Positions 43,284 to 53,480 of a stretch of 64,000 bases of DNA are shown here, in pieces. The notes below the pieces were generated by a model. It worked only from the letters and a program-made list of their open reading frames with translations. It did no database searches and had not been told where the DNA came from. Source of the stretch: Acidimicrobiaceae bacterium (GTDB taxonomy: Bacteria > Actinomycetota > Acidimicrobiia > Acidimicrobiales > UBA8592); NCBI GenBank assembly GCA_024641655.1, contig JAHECR010000012.1, forward strand, positions 1-64,000. The letters run 5' to 3'. The first letter of the stretch is position 1, and the number at the start of each line of letters is the position of its first letter. The position numbers were made by a program, and so were the translations under genes.

Positions 43284-44207
43284 ATGCGTGGACGTTTCGC
43301 TCCGAGCCCCACGGGGATGCTGCATCTCGGAAACCTGCGCACAGCGCTCCTGGCGTGGCTGTTCGCGAGATCGGAGGGCTCGGCGTTCGTGCTGCGGTTC
43401 GAGGATCTCGACCGCCAGGCAGTCCGCCCCCGGTACTACGACGCGGCGCGACGCGATCTCGAGCGCCTCGGACTCGACTGGGACGACGAGCTGGCCCAGC
43501 ACGAGCACCTCGAGCGGTACCGCGGCGCGCTCGCCGACCTCGAGGAGCGCGGGCTCACCTACCCCTGTTTCTGCTCGCGCCGCGAGATCCGCGAGGCGGC
43601 CGCCGCGCCCCATGGCGACGTCGGCGGCGACGCGTACCCCGGCACGTGCCGTGGTCTCGGCGCCGCCGAGCGGGCCGCACGGATCGCCGCTGGCGAGCCC
43701 CATGCACATCGCGTGTTCGGCGACGGCCTCGACCGCACGTTCGTCGACCGGATCGCAGGAACCTACACCGGGGCCGTGGACGACTTCGTGCTGACCCGCC
43801 GCGACGGGATGCCGGCCTACAACTTCGCCGTGGTCGTCGACGACCACCACCAGGACATCGAGGAGGTCGTGCGCGGCGATGACCTCCTGTCGTCGACACC
43901 GCGCCAGCTGTACCTCGCCGAGCTGCTCGGCATCGCGGCACCGGCGTTCGCCCATGTCCCGCTCGTGCTGGGCCCCGGCGGCGATCGCCTGGCGAAGCGC
44001 GACGGCGCCGTCACCCTCGACGACCGGTTGGCGGCAGGTCAGACCCCCGCGGAGGTTCGCGGTTGGCTGGCGTCCTCGCTCGGGTTGGCCGAAGCCGGCA
44101 CCGCCCCGACCGTGGAGGCCATCGTCGAGCGGTTCGACCCGGCGCGACTCCCGCGTGCACCCTGGCGGCTACGCCCCGAGGATCTCGGTGTCGGCCCGAC
44201 CCGCTGA
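43284..44207 (+). CDS. gluQRS: Glutamyl-Q tRNA(Asp) synthetase
   Basis: The 307-residue paralogue of the GluRS catalytic half attaches glutamate to queuosine-34 of tRNA-Asp. FAPSPTGMLHLGNLRTALLAW contains the HIGH-type motif, RLAKRDGAVTL the KMSKS-type motif, and CFCSRREIRE with YPGTCRG the Zn-binding cysteines and tyrosine. The anticodon-binding C-terminal domain of GluRS is absent, as in all GluQRS. ATG 43284-43286. The 3' end overlaps the convergent transporter gene by 169 bases. It forms a functional pair with QueG at 29 kb. Confidence 0.93.
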   Translation: MRGRFAPSPTGMLHLGNLRTALLAWLFARSEGSAFVLRFEDLDRQAVRPRYYDAARRDLERLGLDWDDELAQHEHLERYRGALADLEERGLTYPCFCSRREIREAAAAPHGDVGGDAYPGTCRGLGAAERAARIAAGEPHAHRVFGDGLDRTFVDRIAGTYTGAVDDFVLTRRDGMPAYNFAVVVDDHHQDIEEVVRGDDLLSSTPRQLYLAELLGIAAPAFAHVPLVLGPGGDRLAKRDGAVTLDDRLAAGQTPAEVRGWLASSLGLAEAGTAPTVEAIVERFDPARLPRAPWRLRPEDLGVGPTR

Positions 44208-46324
44208 CCTGGCGCCTCGGTGTGGGGCAGGATCCGATCGAGCCAACCCGGCAACCACCAGTTCGCGGCCCCGAAGAGGCGCATGGTCGAGGGCACGAGC
44301 ATGCATCGCACGACCGTCGCGTCGACCAGGATCGCAGTTCCAAGTCCCAGGCCGACCATCTTGACCAACGGATCGCGGCTGAGCACGAACCCGAAGAAGG
44401 CCGTGACCATGATGGCCGCAGCGCTGGTGATGATCCGACCGGTCACCGCGATCCCGCGTATGACGCTCTCGGTGGTGTCGCCAGTTCGCTGGTACTCCTC
44501 GCGTACCCGGCTGAGCAGGAACACCTCATAGTCCATCGAGAGCCCGAACAGCACCGCGAACATGAACATGGGGATGACCGAGGTGATCGGCACCGGCTCG
44601 TTCAACCCGATCAGGCCGATGCCCCACCCCCATTGGAACACGGCGACGAGTACGCCATAGCCGGCGCCGATCGAGAGCAGGTTCAGCACCGCAGCCTTGA
44701 GCGCCACGACGATCGAGCGGAACAGCACCACCAGGAACAGGAACGAGACCGCCACGATCGCACCGATGAACCAGGGCATCCGGGCCCCGACGCGGTCGGC
44801 GAGGTCGATGAAGTTCGCCGTCGTCCCGGCAACGTGGGCCGTCGCCCCCGAACGCTCAACCCCGCCGGGCAGCACTTCGTGCCGTAGCGCAGCGACCAGG
44901 TGCTCGGTGTCGGTGCTGTCGGGCGCAGCGACAGGTTCGACGGTGTAGATCGCCGTGTCCCCGGCGTCGTTGACCAGGACCGGTGTCACGGCACTCACGT
45001 CGTCGCGTGCGAGGACGATCGGCAGGTCGGCGGCGACGTCGGTGACCGTTCCTCCGGAGCGCAGGTCGACCGCGATCAGCAGCGGGCCGTTCGCGCCGGG
45101 GCCGTAGTGCGCCGCGATGAGGTCGTACGCGCGACGATGACCCCGCGACTCCGGCAGGCTGCCCGCATCGCTCTGTCCGAGGTGCATCCCGAACAGTGGG
45201 AGCGAGAGTCCGACGAGGATCACCAGGGCAGTAGCGACGTAGGGCCAGGAGTGGGCCGACACGTGCCGGCCCCAGCGTGCCCAGCGCGAGCCTGGGTCGT
45301 ACCCGATGGACGGGCGAGTACCGGGAAGGCGCCACCGGTCGAGGTTGCCACCGAACAACTCGAGCAACGCAGGAACGAGTGTGGCGGAGATGAGGACCAT
45401 CACCAACACGACGATGGCCGCCGACACCCCCATCCACGCGATGAACGGCACCCCGGAGAGCACCAGCCCCAAGATCGCGATCATCACCGTGCCACCTGCG
45501 AACGCCACCGAACGACCCGCCGTGCGTGCTGCGGCCCCGATGGCGTTCTGGCGCCATCGGTACCGGAGTTGGGTCTCGCGCTGTCGGGTGACGATCAACA
45601 AGGCGTAGTCGATCCCGACCCCGATGCCGATCATCGTGGTGAGCTGCAGCGCCGACGACGGCATGTCGACCACGAGCGCGAGCAGCCGCACCGAGGAGAG
45701 GCCGATGCCCAGACCCACGAGGGCGGCGATCAACGGGATGCCGGCAGCCCCCGCGCTCCCGAAGGCGAACAACAAGATGAGGACCGCGCCGACGAACCCC
45801 ACGAGCTCGGCGAGCGACCCGCCGTCGGCGTCGAAGAATCCGAGTGCCCCGCCCACCTCGACGCGATAGCTCTCCCCCGGTGGAGGCTGCGCGGCAGCGA
45901 CAAGCGCAGGATAGGTCTCGATGGTCAGGTCGGTCTGGGACTTGTCGTAGCGAACCGTGACGACGGTCGTGGTGCCGTCGGAAGCCACGGCGCCGGGCTC
46001 CCAGGGGTCGGAGACCCACGCAACCGAATCGAGCAGCGAGATCCGGGCCAGGGACGCTGCGATGGCGTCGGCGTGTCGTTCGACGCCGTCGGGGTCGTGG
46101 AAGACGACCTGGGCGCTCACACCGCTGAACTCGGGGAAGCGCTCCTTCAGTAGGTCGATGGCGACCTGCGAGTCGGTCCCGGCCACTCGCAGCTCGCTCT
46201 GGGGTTCGATGCCCAAGGCCGCGACGCCGATGACGGTGGCGAGGCCGACCGCGATCCACACGAACGCCACGCGAGCAGCGTGGCGAGCGCAGAACCGAGC
46301 GAGACCTTCGAGCAGAGCTGCCAC
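44039..46324 (-). CDS. MMPL/RND-family transporter
   Basis: The 761-residue protein has two repeats, each with one membrane span, a roughly 130-residue extracytoplasmic loop and five more spans: the MMPL fold. [22 protein letters not shown] and [23 protein letters not shown] are the paired proton-relay segments with conserved Asp-Tyr. Substrate unknown; relatives export lipids or drugs. GTG 46322-46324 start. After the last membrane span the frame continues about 55 residues of Ser/Arg/Gly-rich tail that lies antisense to gluQRS; this part may be a read-on of lost stop rather than functional. Confidence 0.88.
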   Translation of the reverse strand: MAALLEGLARFCARHAARVAFVWIAVGLATVIGVAALGIEPQSELRVAGTDSQVAIDLLKERFPEFSGVSAQVVFHDPDGVERHADAIAASLARISLLDSVAWVSDPWEPGAVASDGTTTVVTVRYDKSQTDLTIETYPALVAAAQPPPGESYRVEVGGALGFFDADGGSLAELVGFVGAVLILLFAFGSAGAAGIPLIAALVGLGIGLSSVRLLALVVDMPSSALQLTTMIGIGVGIDYALLIVTRQRETQLRYRWRQNAIGAAARTAGRSVAFAGGTVMIAILGLVLSGVPFIAWMGVSAAIVVLVMVLISATLVPALLELFGGNLDRWRLPGTRPSIGYDPGSRWARWGRHVSAHSWPYVATALVILVGLSLPLFGMHLGQSDAGSLPESRGHRRAYDLIAAHYGPGANGPLLIAVDLRSGGTVTDVAADLPIVLARDDVSAVTPVLVNDAGDTAIYTVEPVAAPDSTDTEHLVAALRHEVLPGGVERSGATAHVAGTTANFIDLADRVGARMPWFIGAIVAVSFLFLVVLFRSIVVALKAAVLNLLSIGAGYGVLVAVFQWGWGIGLIGLNEPVPITSVIPMFMFAVLFGLSMDYEVFLLSRVREEYQRTGDTTESVIRGIAVTGRIITSAAAIMVTAFFGFVLSRDPLVKMVGLGLGTAILVDATVVRCMLVPSTMRLFGAANWWLPGWLDRILPHTEAPGQRVGPTPRSSGRSRQGARGSRAGSNRSTMASTVGAVPASANPSEDASQPRTSAGV

Positions 46325-46456
46325 AGTTGCCCGAGGCTACATCGGCTTCTCGGCGGGGCTGACGACCCCAGGGCGCCGCGCCTCGATGCGTGCCCCCCGC
46401 AGGGAAGGCACCGGCCGGCCACTCAATCATCACCTCCGCGGGCCGAAGTGATACAG

Positions 46457-48583
46457 GTGACCTCAGACGATCCCGAGCGTTCCGAGCGCGGCCGGCCCCA
46501 ACAGCGGCGCACCAGCGCACCTCGCCATGGCGGCCGGAGGACCCACGACGGGGCCGCGATGGACCACGGCGAAGACCCTGGGGCCACCTGGCGCGTCGAG
46601 GGTCTCGAAGAACGCAAGCCTGGACGCTTCCGGCTTGGGGGCATTCCGCCGCTGCGTCGACGCACGTTCTGGGTGATCATCGGCGTGCTGCTGTTCGCGA
46701 ACTGGTTGACGGCACGAGCCATCCTGCTCGACCCGCCTGGTCTGCTGGTGCCCTACAGCGTCTTCCTCGACGAGGTCGAGCAGGGCAACGTGGTGCGCGT
46801 CACCGCTCGAGGCGATGCCATCGAGGGCATCTTCGCCGAACCGGTCACCTACCCGGCCGCCGGCCAACCCGACTCCGCCACCTCTGCGGACTTCGAGACC
46901 GAACGCCCGGCGTTCGCTTCCGAAGACGGGCTCCTCGACCTCCTGCGCAGCCACGACGTCATCATCGAGGCCACGCCCATCGATCCCCCCGCGCCCCTGT
47001 GGCAGCTGATCGTGTTCAGCTTCGGACCGACGATCATCTTCGTTGGCGTGTTCGTCATGATCCTCAAGCGGTTCGGCGGCGGCGGCCTGCCCGGCGGGCT
47101 GGGCCGATCGAAGGCCAAGCGCTACGAACACACTCCCAGCGGCCGGGTGACCTTCGCCGACGTCGCCGGGATCGACGAGGCGAAGGCCGAGCTGAGCGAG
47201 CTCGTCGACTTCCTGCGACGCCCCGAGAAGTACGCCCGGCTCGGCGGGCGCATCCCCAGCGGCGTCCTGCTGAGCGGCCCCCCCGGCACCGGCAAGACGT
47301 TGCTCGCCCGCGCCGTCGCCGGCGAGGCGCACGTGCCCTTCTTCTCGAGCTCGGCGTCGGAGTTCGTCGAAATGGTCGTCGGCGTCGGCGCGAGCCGTGT
47401 GCGTGACCTGTTCGCCGAAGCGCTGAAGGTGGCGCCGTCGATCGTCTTCATCGACGAGCTCGACGCCATCGGACGGTCCCGGAGCTCGGGACCCAACGTC
47501 GGCGGTCACGACGAACGCGAGCAGACACTCAACCAGATCCTGACCGAGATGGACGGCTTCAGCGGTGCGGAGGGCGTCATCGTGCTCGCCGCGACGAACC
47601 GGCCCGAGATCCTCGACTCGGCATTGTTGCGGCCCGGGCGCTTCGACCGTCAGGTGGTCGTGAATCCGCCCGATCAGGCCGGACGGCACGCAATCCTCGA
47701 GATCCACAGTCGCGGGGTACCCCTCGGACCCGACGTCGACCTGCGTGCGCTCGCCTCGGCAACACCGGGGATGGTCGGAGCCGATCTGCGCAACCTCATC
47801 AACGAGGCGGCGCTGTCGGCAGCACGTCACGACCGCGACCAGGTCACGATGGTGGACCTCATGTCCTCGCTGGACAAGATCCTCCTCGGTGTCGAGCGCC
47901 AGATCGTGATCGACGAGGCCGAGCGCTCCCGTACCGCCTTCCACGAGGCCGGCCATGCGCTCCTAGGCATGCTGCAGCCCGGAGCCGACCCGGTGCGCAA
48001 GATCTCGATCATCCCGCGCGGGAGGGCGCTCGGCGTCACCCTGCAGACCCCAGACGCCGACCGCTACGCGTTCGACGCGAACTACCTCCGAGGACGCATC
48101 ATCGGCGCACTGGGCGGACGAGCTGCCGAGGACGTCGTGTTCGGCAGCGTCACGACCGGCGCGGAGTCCGATCTCGAGCAGGTGACCCACATCGCCCGAT
48201 CGATGGTCGGGCGATGGGGCATGAGCGAACGGGTGGGTCTGGTCACCGCGCTGCCAGGGCCGGGCCAGGAAGGCTACGGCCGCGCCGCGTCGGAGGCGAC
48301 GCTGCAGCTCGTCGATTCCGAGGTCCGTCGCATCGTCGACGAATGCTACGAGACCGCCGTCGGCACATTGCGCGGCCACTTGCCCCAGCTCGAGGCCCTG
48401 GCCGCTGCGCTCCTCGAGCACGAGACGCTCGACGAGACGGCGTCCTACGCCGCAGCCGACATCGCCCACACCAAGGGGGCCGGCGCCCACTGGAGCGGGA
48501 GCGACGTCGCCGCGCTGGCTCCGGAGATCGCCGCGCTCAATCGCGACCTCGACGACGTCGGGCCATCCCCTCGTCACCACTGA
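46457..48583 (+). CDS. ftsH: ATP-dependent zinc metalloprotease FtsH
   Basis: The protein (708 residues from GTG 46457; 674 from ATG 46559) has two membrane spans around [20 protein letters not shown] and [20 protein letters not shown], an AAA module ([46 protein letters not shown]) and a metalloprotease domain with HEAGH and the distal Asp region [23 protein letters not shown]. It degrades membrane and cytosolic proteins. The start is uncertain: neither candidate has a clear ribosome site. It is divergent from the MMPL gene across about 130 bases. Confidence 0.93.
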   Translation: MTSDDPERSERGRPQQRRTSAPRHGGRRTHDGAAMDHGEDPGATWRVEGLEERKPGRFRLGGIPPLRRRTFWVIIGVLLFANWLTARAILLDPPGLLVPYSVFLDEVEQGNVVRVTARGDAIEGIFAEPVTYPAAGQPDSATSADFETERPAFASEDGLLDLLRSHDVIIEATPIDPPAPLWQLIVFSFGPTIIFVGVFVMILKRFGGGGLPGGLGRSKAKRYEHTPSGRVTFADVAGIDEAKAELSELVDFLRRPEKYARLGGRIPSGVLLSGPPGTGKTLLARAVAGEAHVPFFSSSASEFVEMVVGVGASRVRDLFAEALKVAPSIVFIDELDAIGRSRSSGPNVGGHDEREQTLNQILTEMDGFSGAEGVIVLAATNRPEILDSALLRPGRFDRQVVVNPPDQAGRHAILEIHSRGVPLGPDVDLRALASATPGMVGADLRNLINEAALSAARHDRDQVTMVDLMSSLDKILLGVERQIVIDEAERSRTAFHEAGHALLGMLQPGADPVRKISIIPRGRALGVTLQTPDADRYAFDANYLRGRIIGALGGRAAEDVVFGSVTTGAESDLEQVTHIARSMVGRWGMSERVGLVTALPGPGQEGYGRAASEATLQLVDSEVRRIVDECYETAVGTLRGHLPQLEALAAALLEHETLDETASYAAADIAHTKGAGAHWSGSDVAALAPEIAALNRDLDDVGPSPRHH

Positions 48584-48609
48584 CCTCCGGAGCAGACGTC
48601 GGCTGTCTC

Positions 48610-49512
48610 CTAGGCGGGCTTCGGCAGCGCCTGCTCCAGGGTGGTGGTCGGAGCGAACAGGTCACCGACGGCTTCGACCCGAGCGACGACGTCACCGGCG
48701 ACGAAGACCAGATCGGCGCCGTCGGCTCCCTCGGCGACCTCGTCCCACCGCAACGGTGTCGACACCGTCGGACGGGCTCGCGCCCGCAGCGAGTAGGGGG
48801 CGATCGTGGTCTTGTGGCGTGAGTTCTGGCTCCAGTCCACGAATACCTTCCCGGGCCGCAGGCTCTTCTTCATCAGCGACGTGACGGTGCGCGGGGTTTG
48901 CTTCTCGAGGAGTTGCGCGACTGCGAGCGCGAACTGTCCGGCGTGGTCATGGGTGTGCGGCGTGTTGAGCGGCACGTAGAGCTGCATGCCCTTGGAGCCC
49001 GACGTCTTCGGCCAGCACTGGAGCCCCAGGTCTGCCAGGAGGTCACGAATCCGCAGCGCGACCCGGGCGCAGTCGACAATCGTTGCAGGCGTGCCCGGAT
49101 CGAGGTCGAAGACGACCATCGTCGGCGACTCGATGTCGGCCGCTCGTGCCATCGGCGCGTGGATCTCGAGCGCGGCGAGGTTCGCCGTCCACACCAGCGC
49201 TGCCGGCTCGCTCAGGCGGCAGTAGTCGATGCTGCCCCCACGATCCCCAGGTCCGGCCGCGACCTCGAGCCACTCCGGACGATGCGAGGGGCAGCGCTTC
49301 TCGAAGAACGACGGGCCGTCGACACCGTCGGGCCATCGCCGCAACGTGATGCCACGATCGGCGATGTGGGTGAGCATCGTCGGCGCGATCGTCGCGTAGT
49401 ACCCGATGACCTCGGCCTTGGTGAACCCCTCGTCGGGGTACAGCACCTTGTCGAGATTCGTGAGCGCCAGGGAACGGGCGCCCACCTCGACGAGCGTCTT
49501 CTCCCCGACCAT
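48610..49512 (-). CDS. Stand-alone LigD polymerase domain (NHEJ primase-polymerase)
   Basis: The 300-residue protein is only the archaeo-eukaryotic primase-like PolDom of LigD: LTNLDKVLYPDEGFTKAEVIGYY, VVFDLDPGTPATIVDCARVA (metal-binding Asp pair), KTSGSKGMQLYVPL and VDWSQNSRHKTTIAPYSLRARARPTVSTPL. Nuclease and ligase domains are missing, so a separate ATP ligase is needed. The enzyme fills and templates ends in Ku-dependent end joining. ATG 49510-49512 lies five bases after the ku stop. Confidence 0.93.
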   Translation of the reverse strand: MVGEKTLVEVGARSLALTNLDKVLYPDEGFTKAEVIGYYATIAPTMLTHIADRGITLRRWPDGVDGPSFFEKRCPSHRPEWLEVAAGPGDRGGSIDYCRLSEPAALVWTANLAALEIHAPMARAADIESPTMVVFDLDPGTPATIVDCARVALRIRDLLADLGLQCWPKTSGSKGMQLYVPLNTPHTHDHAGQFALAVAQLLEKQTPRTVTSLMKKSLRPGKVFVDWSQNSRHKTTIAPYSLRARARPTVSTPLRWDEVAEGADGADLVFVAGDVVARVEAVGDLFAPTTTLEQALPKPA

Positions 49513-49517
49513 GTCGC

Positions 49518-50432
49518 TCAGGAGGCCTTCTTGGCTCGCGTCTTCCTCGGCGGAGCCTCTGCACTGGCGTCGGATTTCGCTGCCGTACGCGTCGCGCGCT
49601 CCTTGACCTTCGCAGTGGCTTCGGCACCGGCCGCCGGGTGCCGTTTCCGCGCTTCTTTGGCCGCGGCGACGCTCGCTTCGAGAGCGGCCATGAGGTCGAC
49701 GACCTGGGTGGGAGCGGGGCCCTCCGGGGCCATGACGATCTCCTCGCCGTTGGCCTTGCGATCGATGAGCTCGAGGACGCGGTTGCGGTAGTCGTCCTCG
49801 TACTTCTCCGGCTCGAAGTCCGCCGAGAGGCTCTCGATGAGTTGCTGGGCCATGGCACGCTCGGCAGCTGTCAACTCGATGTCGGCGAGGTCGTCGAGCC
49901 CGTCGATGCTCGATGCCGGGTTGACCTCGTCGGCGTAGACCATGGTCGACAACATCAACACGCCGTCCACGGGACGCATCGCCGCCAGGTACTGCTTGGT
50001 GCGCATCACGAACTTGGCGAGACCGACGCGCCCGGCTCCGCTCATGGCCTCGACCAGCAGCGCGTAGGCCTTGCGGGCGCCCTGGTCGGGCACCAGGTAG
50101 TACGCCGCGTCGTAGAAGACGGGATCGATCTCGGACTGGAGCACGAACTCCTGCAGATCGATGCTGCGGGTCGCCTCGGGGTCGAGCGAGGAGAGCTCCT
50201 CGTCGGTGATCGTCACGTATCGTCCTTCGCCGAGCTCATAGCCCTTCACGATCTGAGCGAAGGGCACCTCTTCGCCGGACTCGGCATTGACGCGCTTCTG
50301 GCGGATCCGCGATCCGGTCTCGCCGTCGAGCTGGTTGAACTGCACGGTCTTGCGGCTGACCGCGCTGTAGAGCTTGACTGGGATGTTCACCAGCCCGAAG
50401 CTGATCGACCCGCTCCAGATCGCTCTCGGCAT
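49518..50432 (-). CDS. ku: Ku protein for non-homologous end joining
   Basis: This 304-residue bacterial Ku begins MPRAIWSGSISFGLVNIPVKLYSAV and includes NQLDGETGSRIRQKRV, KGYELGEGRYVTITDEEL and the dimerisation region. It binds broken DNA ends and recruits LigD. The tail is Lys/Ala/Arg-rich (AKVKERATRTAAKS ... RKTRAKKAS), as in actinobacterial Ku where it contacts DNA. GGGAG lies seven bases before ATG 50430-50432. It forms an operon with the LigD polymerase gene. Confidence 0.95.
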   Translation of the reverse strand: MPRAIWSGSISFGLVNIPVKLYSAVSRKTVQFNQLDGETGSRIRQKRVNAESGEEVPFAQIVKGYELGEGRYVTITDEELSSLDPEATRSIDLQEFVLQSEIDPVFYDAAYYLVPDQGARKAYALLVEAMSGAGRVGLAKFVMRTKQYLAAMRPVDGVLMLSTMVYADEVNPASSIDGLDDLADIELTAAERAMAQQLIESLSADFEPEKYEDDYRNRVLELIDRKANGEEIVMAPEGPAPTQVVDLMAALEASVAAAKEARKRHPAAGAEATAKVKERATRTAAKSDASAEAPPRKTRAKKAS

Positions 50433-50601
50433 GTCTCGTCTCCCTGTAGCAGGCCCGCAACCGGGCACCGACGCTCTGACGCGCTCACCCCGGCCCGAAG
50501 CACCTCTGACCATTATGTCGGCAGGAAGCCAACCACCGATAGTCCGCGTGCATCGGTCGGCGGCGCGGCCCGTCTCGAGACCCCTCCGACCTGGACTTTC
50601 G

Positions 50602-51372
50602 TCAACGCTTCGCGAAGAACAGCTGCAGTTCCATGATGGCGTTGTCCTCGACCGACAGCACGACGGCGGCACGGGGCTTGTCGATGTCGTAGTCCGCGAG
50701 AAGGATCGGGCCGAGTGCCCCGACCACCCCGATCCGGACGCCGTCGAAGGACGCGGTGAGCGCGATGGTCTCGAGTCGGGTCACGCCGTGGATGGTCAAC
50801 TCGCCCGTGGCTTCGACGGCGACCTCGGCGCCGGGCTCGGGCACCGACCCGAGGTCGATGGGCGTGGCCAGCGTGAACCGTGCCTCGGGAAACGCCCTCG
50901 TCTCCAGCGCCTGACTGCGAATGGCCGAGTTCCGGCTGCTGCTGTCGGTGACCAGACCGGTCAGGTCGACGGTCACCTCGACCGCGGTGATGACCGATCC
51001 GTCGAGCGTCATCGTTCCCGACACGCCCGGGGCGCGACCGACCACGGTCTTCGCACCGAAGTTCGCCAGCTCCTCGTCGATCCGGAAGCCGGCAAAGGTC
51101 GCGCTGCACACATCGGTGAGGCAGCTCTGGTCGAAGGTCCCCACGGTGGTGTCGACGGTCCATACACCGTCGAGCACTTCGACGGCCTCGCCCCCCGCGT
51201 CGGCCAAGGCCTGGGCCCGGGCCCGGGCGGCAGCGTCGGAGTCCACTCGCGCCGCGGCATCGTCCCGAAAGGCCAGGTACCAGACCAGACCGGCCGCGAC
51301 GGCAATCGCCACTGTCACCGCGGCCACGATCAGCGGGGTTCGCCGCGTCCTGATCGTCTCGGTGTCGTTCAT
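50602..51372 (-). CDS. YceI-family membrane-anchored protein
   Basis: The 256-residue protein has one N-terminal membrane span (about 14-33) and an extracytoplasmic YceI lipocalin-like barrel: GVWTVDTTVGTF, FRIDEELANFGAKTVVGRAPGVSGTMTLDG, SSSRNSAIRSQALETRAFPEARF, TGELTIHGVTRLETIAL. YceI proteins bind polyisoprenoids. GGGAG precedes ATG 51370-51372. It is the last gene after the Xaa-Pro peptidase and a 7-span membrane protein, all on one strand with short gaps. Confidence 0.87.
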   Translation of the reverse strand: MNDTETIRTRRTPLIVAAVTVAIAVAAGLVWYLAFRDDAAARVDSDAAARARAQALADAGGEAVEVLDGVWTVDTTVGTFDQSCLTDVCSATFAGFRIDEELANFGAKTVVGRAPGVSGTMTLDGSVITAVEVTVDLTGLVTDSSSRNSAIRSQALETRAFPEARFTLATPIDLGSVPEPGAEVAVEATGELTIHGVTRLETIALTASFDGVRIGVVGALGPILLADYDIDKPRAAVVLSVEDNAIMELQLFFAKR

Positions 51373-51424
51373 CGTTCTCCCAAGGGGTTCGGCAGGCGGC
51401 GCACTCCGGGCCGCCGGCTCGGGG

Positions 51425-52279
51425 TCAGGTGTCGAGCAGAACGCGGGCGACCACATCCATACCGAACGCGGTCAGGATCGCCAGGTACATGAGGCCCGTT
51501 GCCGCCATCACGGCCGAGTATTGCTTCTCGCGCAGCGCGGCGATCGTCACCACGACCAGTCCGATCGTGGTGAGCACACAGGCCACCCAGAACCAGCCGA
51601 GCAGTCCGTTGTAGTTGTCGTCGATCGTGCCGTTGAGCACCGACCACATCCCGGTGGGCAGCAACAGGACCACGAGCTCGGGCAGCCACAGGTAGCCGGT
51701 GGCGCGGACGAGCTCGTGGATCGGCCGGCGGGAGAGCCCGGGCTGTACCAGGTACCAGTGTCCGAGCAACATGGCGTCGGTGACCGCCCCCAGGAATGCC
51801 GCTCCCACCAGCGTGCGCGCCACCGACAGCCACGCCGGGTCGCCCGCTTCGATCGCACCGGCCACGAGACCGATCACCCCGATTGCTGGCGCGACGAGAT
51901 CGAGGTCGGGGGGGAACTCACCGACGCTGCGATCGAAGCGCTGCACGTCACGGTCGATTCCGGTCATGGCCGTGACCCGCTCCGACCGGCGCTCGACGAC
52001 CTCACGTTGGCCCGACACCCCGGCCTTGCGTCGTGCCACCGAGACGGCCATGGCCACGATCACGGACGCGATGAGGCCCATGGAAGCAGCCTCACGCACC
52101 CACAGCGTGTGCCAGCGCAGGCCCACGACCAAGCTGAGGATGGCGATGGCGAGGTAGCTCAGCCGGATCGACCAGCCGTACCCGATCCCCACGAGGCGGT
52201 GGCGACCGGTCACCCAGAGGAAGAACAGCCCTCCGGTGGCCCATTGCAGGAGGAAGGTCGCGGCGTCGAGGTCGATCAT
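51425..52279 (-). CDS. Polytopic membrane protein, unknown
   Basis: The 284-residue protein has about seven hydrophobic segments with short loops and a 40-residue charged linker (RRKAGVSGQREVVERRSERVTAM) between the third and fourth. GHWYLVQPGLSRRPIHELVR is the most distinctive stretch. I do not recognise a family. It starts 18 bases past the Xaa-Pro peptidase and precedes YceI. A transporter or quinol/lipid-related role cannot be inferred from sequence alone. Confidence 0.75.
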   Translation of the reverse strand: MIDLDAATFLLQWATGGLFFLWVTGRHRLVGIGYGWSIRLSYLAIAILSLVVGLRWHTLWVREAASMGLIASVIVAMAVSVARRKAGVSGQREVVERRSERVTAMTGIDRDVQRFDRSVGEFPPDLDLVAPAIGVIGLVAGAIEAGDPAWLSVARTLVGAAFLGAVTDAMLLGHWYLVQPGLSRRPIHELVRATGYLWLPELVVLLLPTGMWSVLNGTIDDNYNGLLGWFWVACVLTTIGLVVVTIAALREKQYSAVMAATGLMYLAILTAFGMDVVARVLLDT

Positions 52280-52297
52280 GGGGCGGCCGCGACCGGC

Positions 52298-53401
52298 TCA
52301 GGCAAGAACCGCGAGATGGTGATCGACCACGTTCAACGCGTCGACGCCGGTGTCGGCGACGACGACGATGTCCTCGAGCCGTGCGCCCCAGCGGCCGGCG
52401 ATGTAGATCCCTGGTTCGATGCTGAACGCATGTCCCACCTCGAGGGGCTGCTCGTTGCCCTCGACGATGTAGGGGTCTTCGTGGGCCTCCACACCGATGC
52501 CGTGCCCGGTTCGGTGCACGAAGTACTCGCCGTAGCCGGCGTCGGCGATCACGGCGCGTCCGATGCGGTCGATCTCCTGCGCGGACACCCCGCTGGCCAC
52601 CGACCGGACCTGTTCGCCTTGCGCGGTGTAGAGCACGTCGTAGAGCTCCGCGAACGCGGGGTCGGGCGTGCCGGTCCACACGCATCGGGTGATGTCGGAG
52701 CAGTAGCCGACGCCGTCGTCACCGAACCACGTCCCGCCGAAGTCGCACAACACGACCTCGCCGGGAGCGATGACCCGGTCGCCGGGATGGTGATGGGGGC
52801 TCGCGGCGTTCTCCCCCGCGGCCACGATCGCGAAGTTCACCCGTCCGTGGCCCTCGGCGAGGATCTGTCGGCCCAGCTCTGCGGACACCTCGGCCTCGGT
52901 TCGTCCGACGAGGTCGATCTCGCCGGCCTGGAGCCGTGACGCGATGAGGTCGACTGCCGACGCCGCCTGGCGCAGTCGGCCGATCTCGTCGGCGCTCTTC
53001 ACGGCGCGGATCGGCCCGGTGATCTCGCTCGCTCGGCTCAACCAGAGCCTGGGGCTCGCGTTCAGCAGATCGACGGTGAAACGGCTCCAGGTCTGATCAC
53101 CGATCGCGGCCCGCTCGGTCGAACCGAGCAGCTCGGCGACGATCGCAATGGGGTCTTCGGTCTCCGACCAGGAGCGCAAGGTGAAGACTTCGTCACGGGG
53201 AACGACGCGCGGGGCCTCGAGCGCGGGAATCACGAGGGTCGCCTCGCCCTCCCTGGGCACCACCAGCATGGTGAGGCGTTCGAGCGGCATCGCCTCGTAC
53301 CCGGTGAAGTACGGCAGGTCGGCGCCAACTGACAACAGCAGGGCATCGATGTCGTGCTCCGCCATCGCTTTTCGTGCCAGGGCCATCCGATCCGCGAACA
53401 T
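52298..53401 (-). CDS. Xaa-Pro peptidase (M24B family)
   Basis: This 367-residue pita-bread metallopeptidase. The five metal ligands are in VLCDFGGTWF and CSDITRCV (Asp), HRTGHGIGVEAHEDPYI (His), FSIEPGIYIAG and RLEDIVVV (Glu). The N-terminal creatinase-like domain is present. It removes N-terminal residues preceding proline or splits X-Pro dipeptides; the two cannot be separated here. ATG 53399-53401 has TACGCT six bases upstream and no ribosome site. Confidence 0.9.
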   Translation of the reverse strand: MFADRMALARKAMAEHDIDALLLSVGADLPYFTGYEAMPLERLTMLVVPREGEATLVIPALEAPRVVPRDEVFTLRSWSETEDPIAIVAELLGSTERAAIGDQTWSRFTVDLLNASPRLWLSRASEITGPIRAVKSADEIGRLRQAASAVDLIASRLQAGEIDLVGRTEAEVSAELGRQILAEGHGRVNFAIVAAGENAASPHHHPGDRVIAPGEVVLCDFGGTWFGDDGVGYCSDITRCVWTGTPDPAFAELYDVLYTAQGEQVRSVASGVSAQEIDRIGRAVIADAGYGEYFVHRTGHGIGVEAHEDPYIVEGNEQPLEVGHAFSIEPGIYIAGRWGARLEDIVVVADTGVDALNVVDHHLAVLA

Positions 53402-53407
53402 GGCGAC

Positions 53408-53413
53408 AGCGTA
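53408..53413 (-). promoter_or_regulatory. -10 box of the Xaa-Pro peptidase gene (leaderless)
   Basis: TACGCT, six bases (GTCGCC), then ATG. Identical hexamer and spacing to the alaC-like gene. Confidence 0.6.
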
Positions 53414-53480
53414 CGCTGCCACCCTCGTCCGGACCTACCGGAACGCCCGATCGATCTCGTGGCGCCCGAGCACTGGGGCC

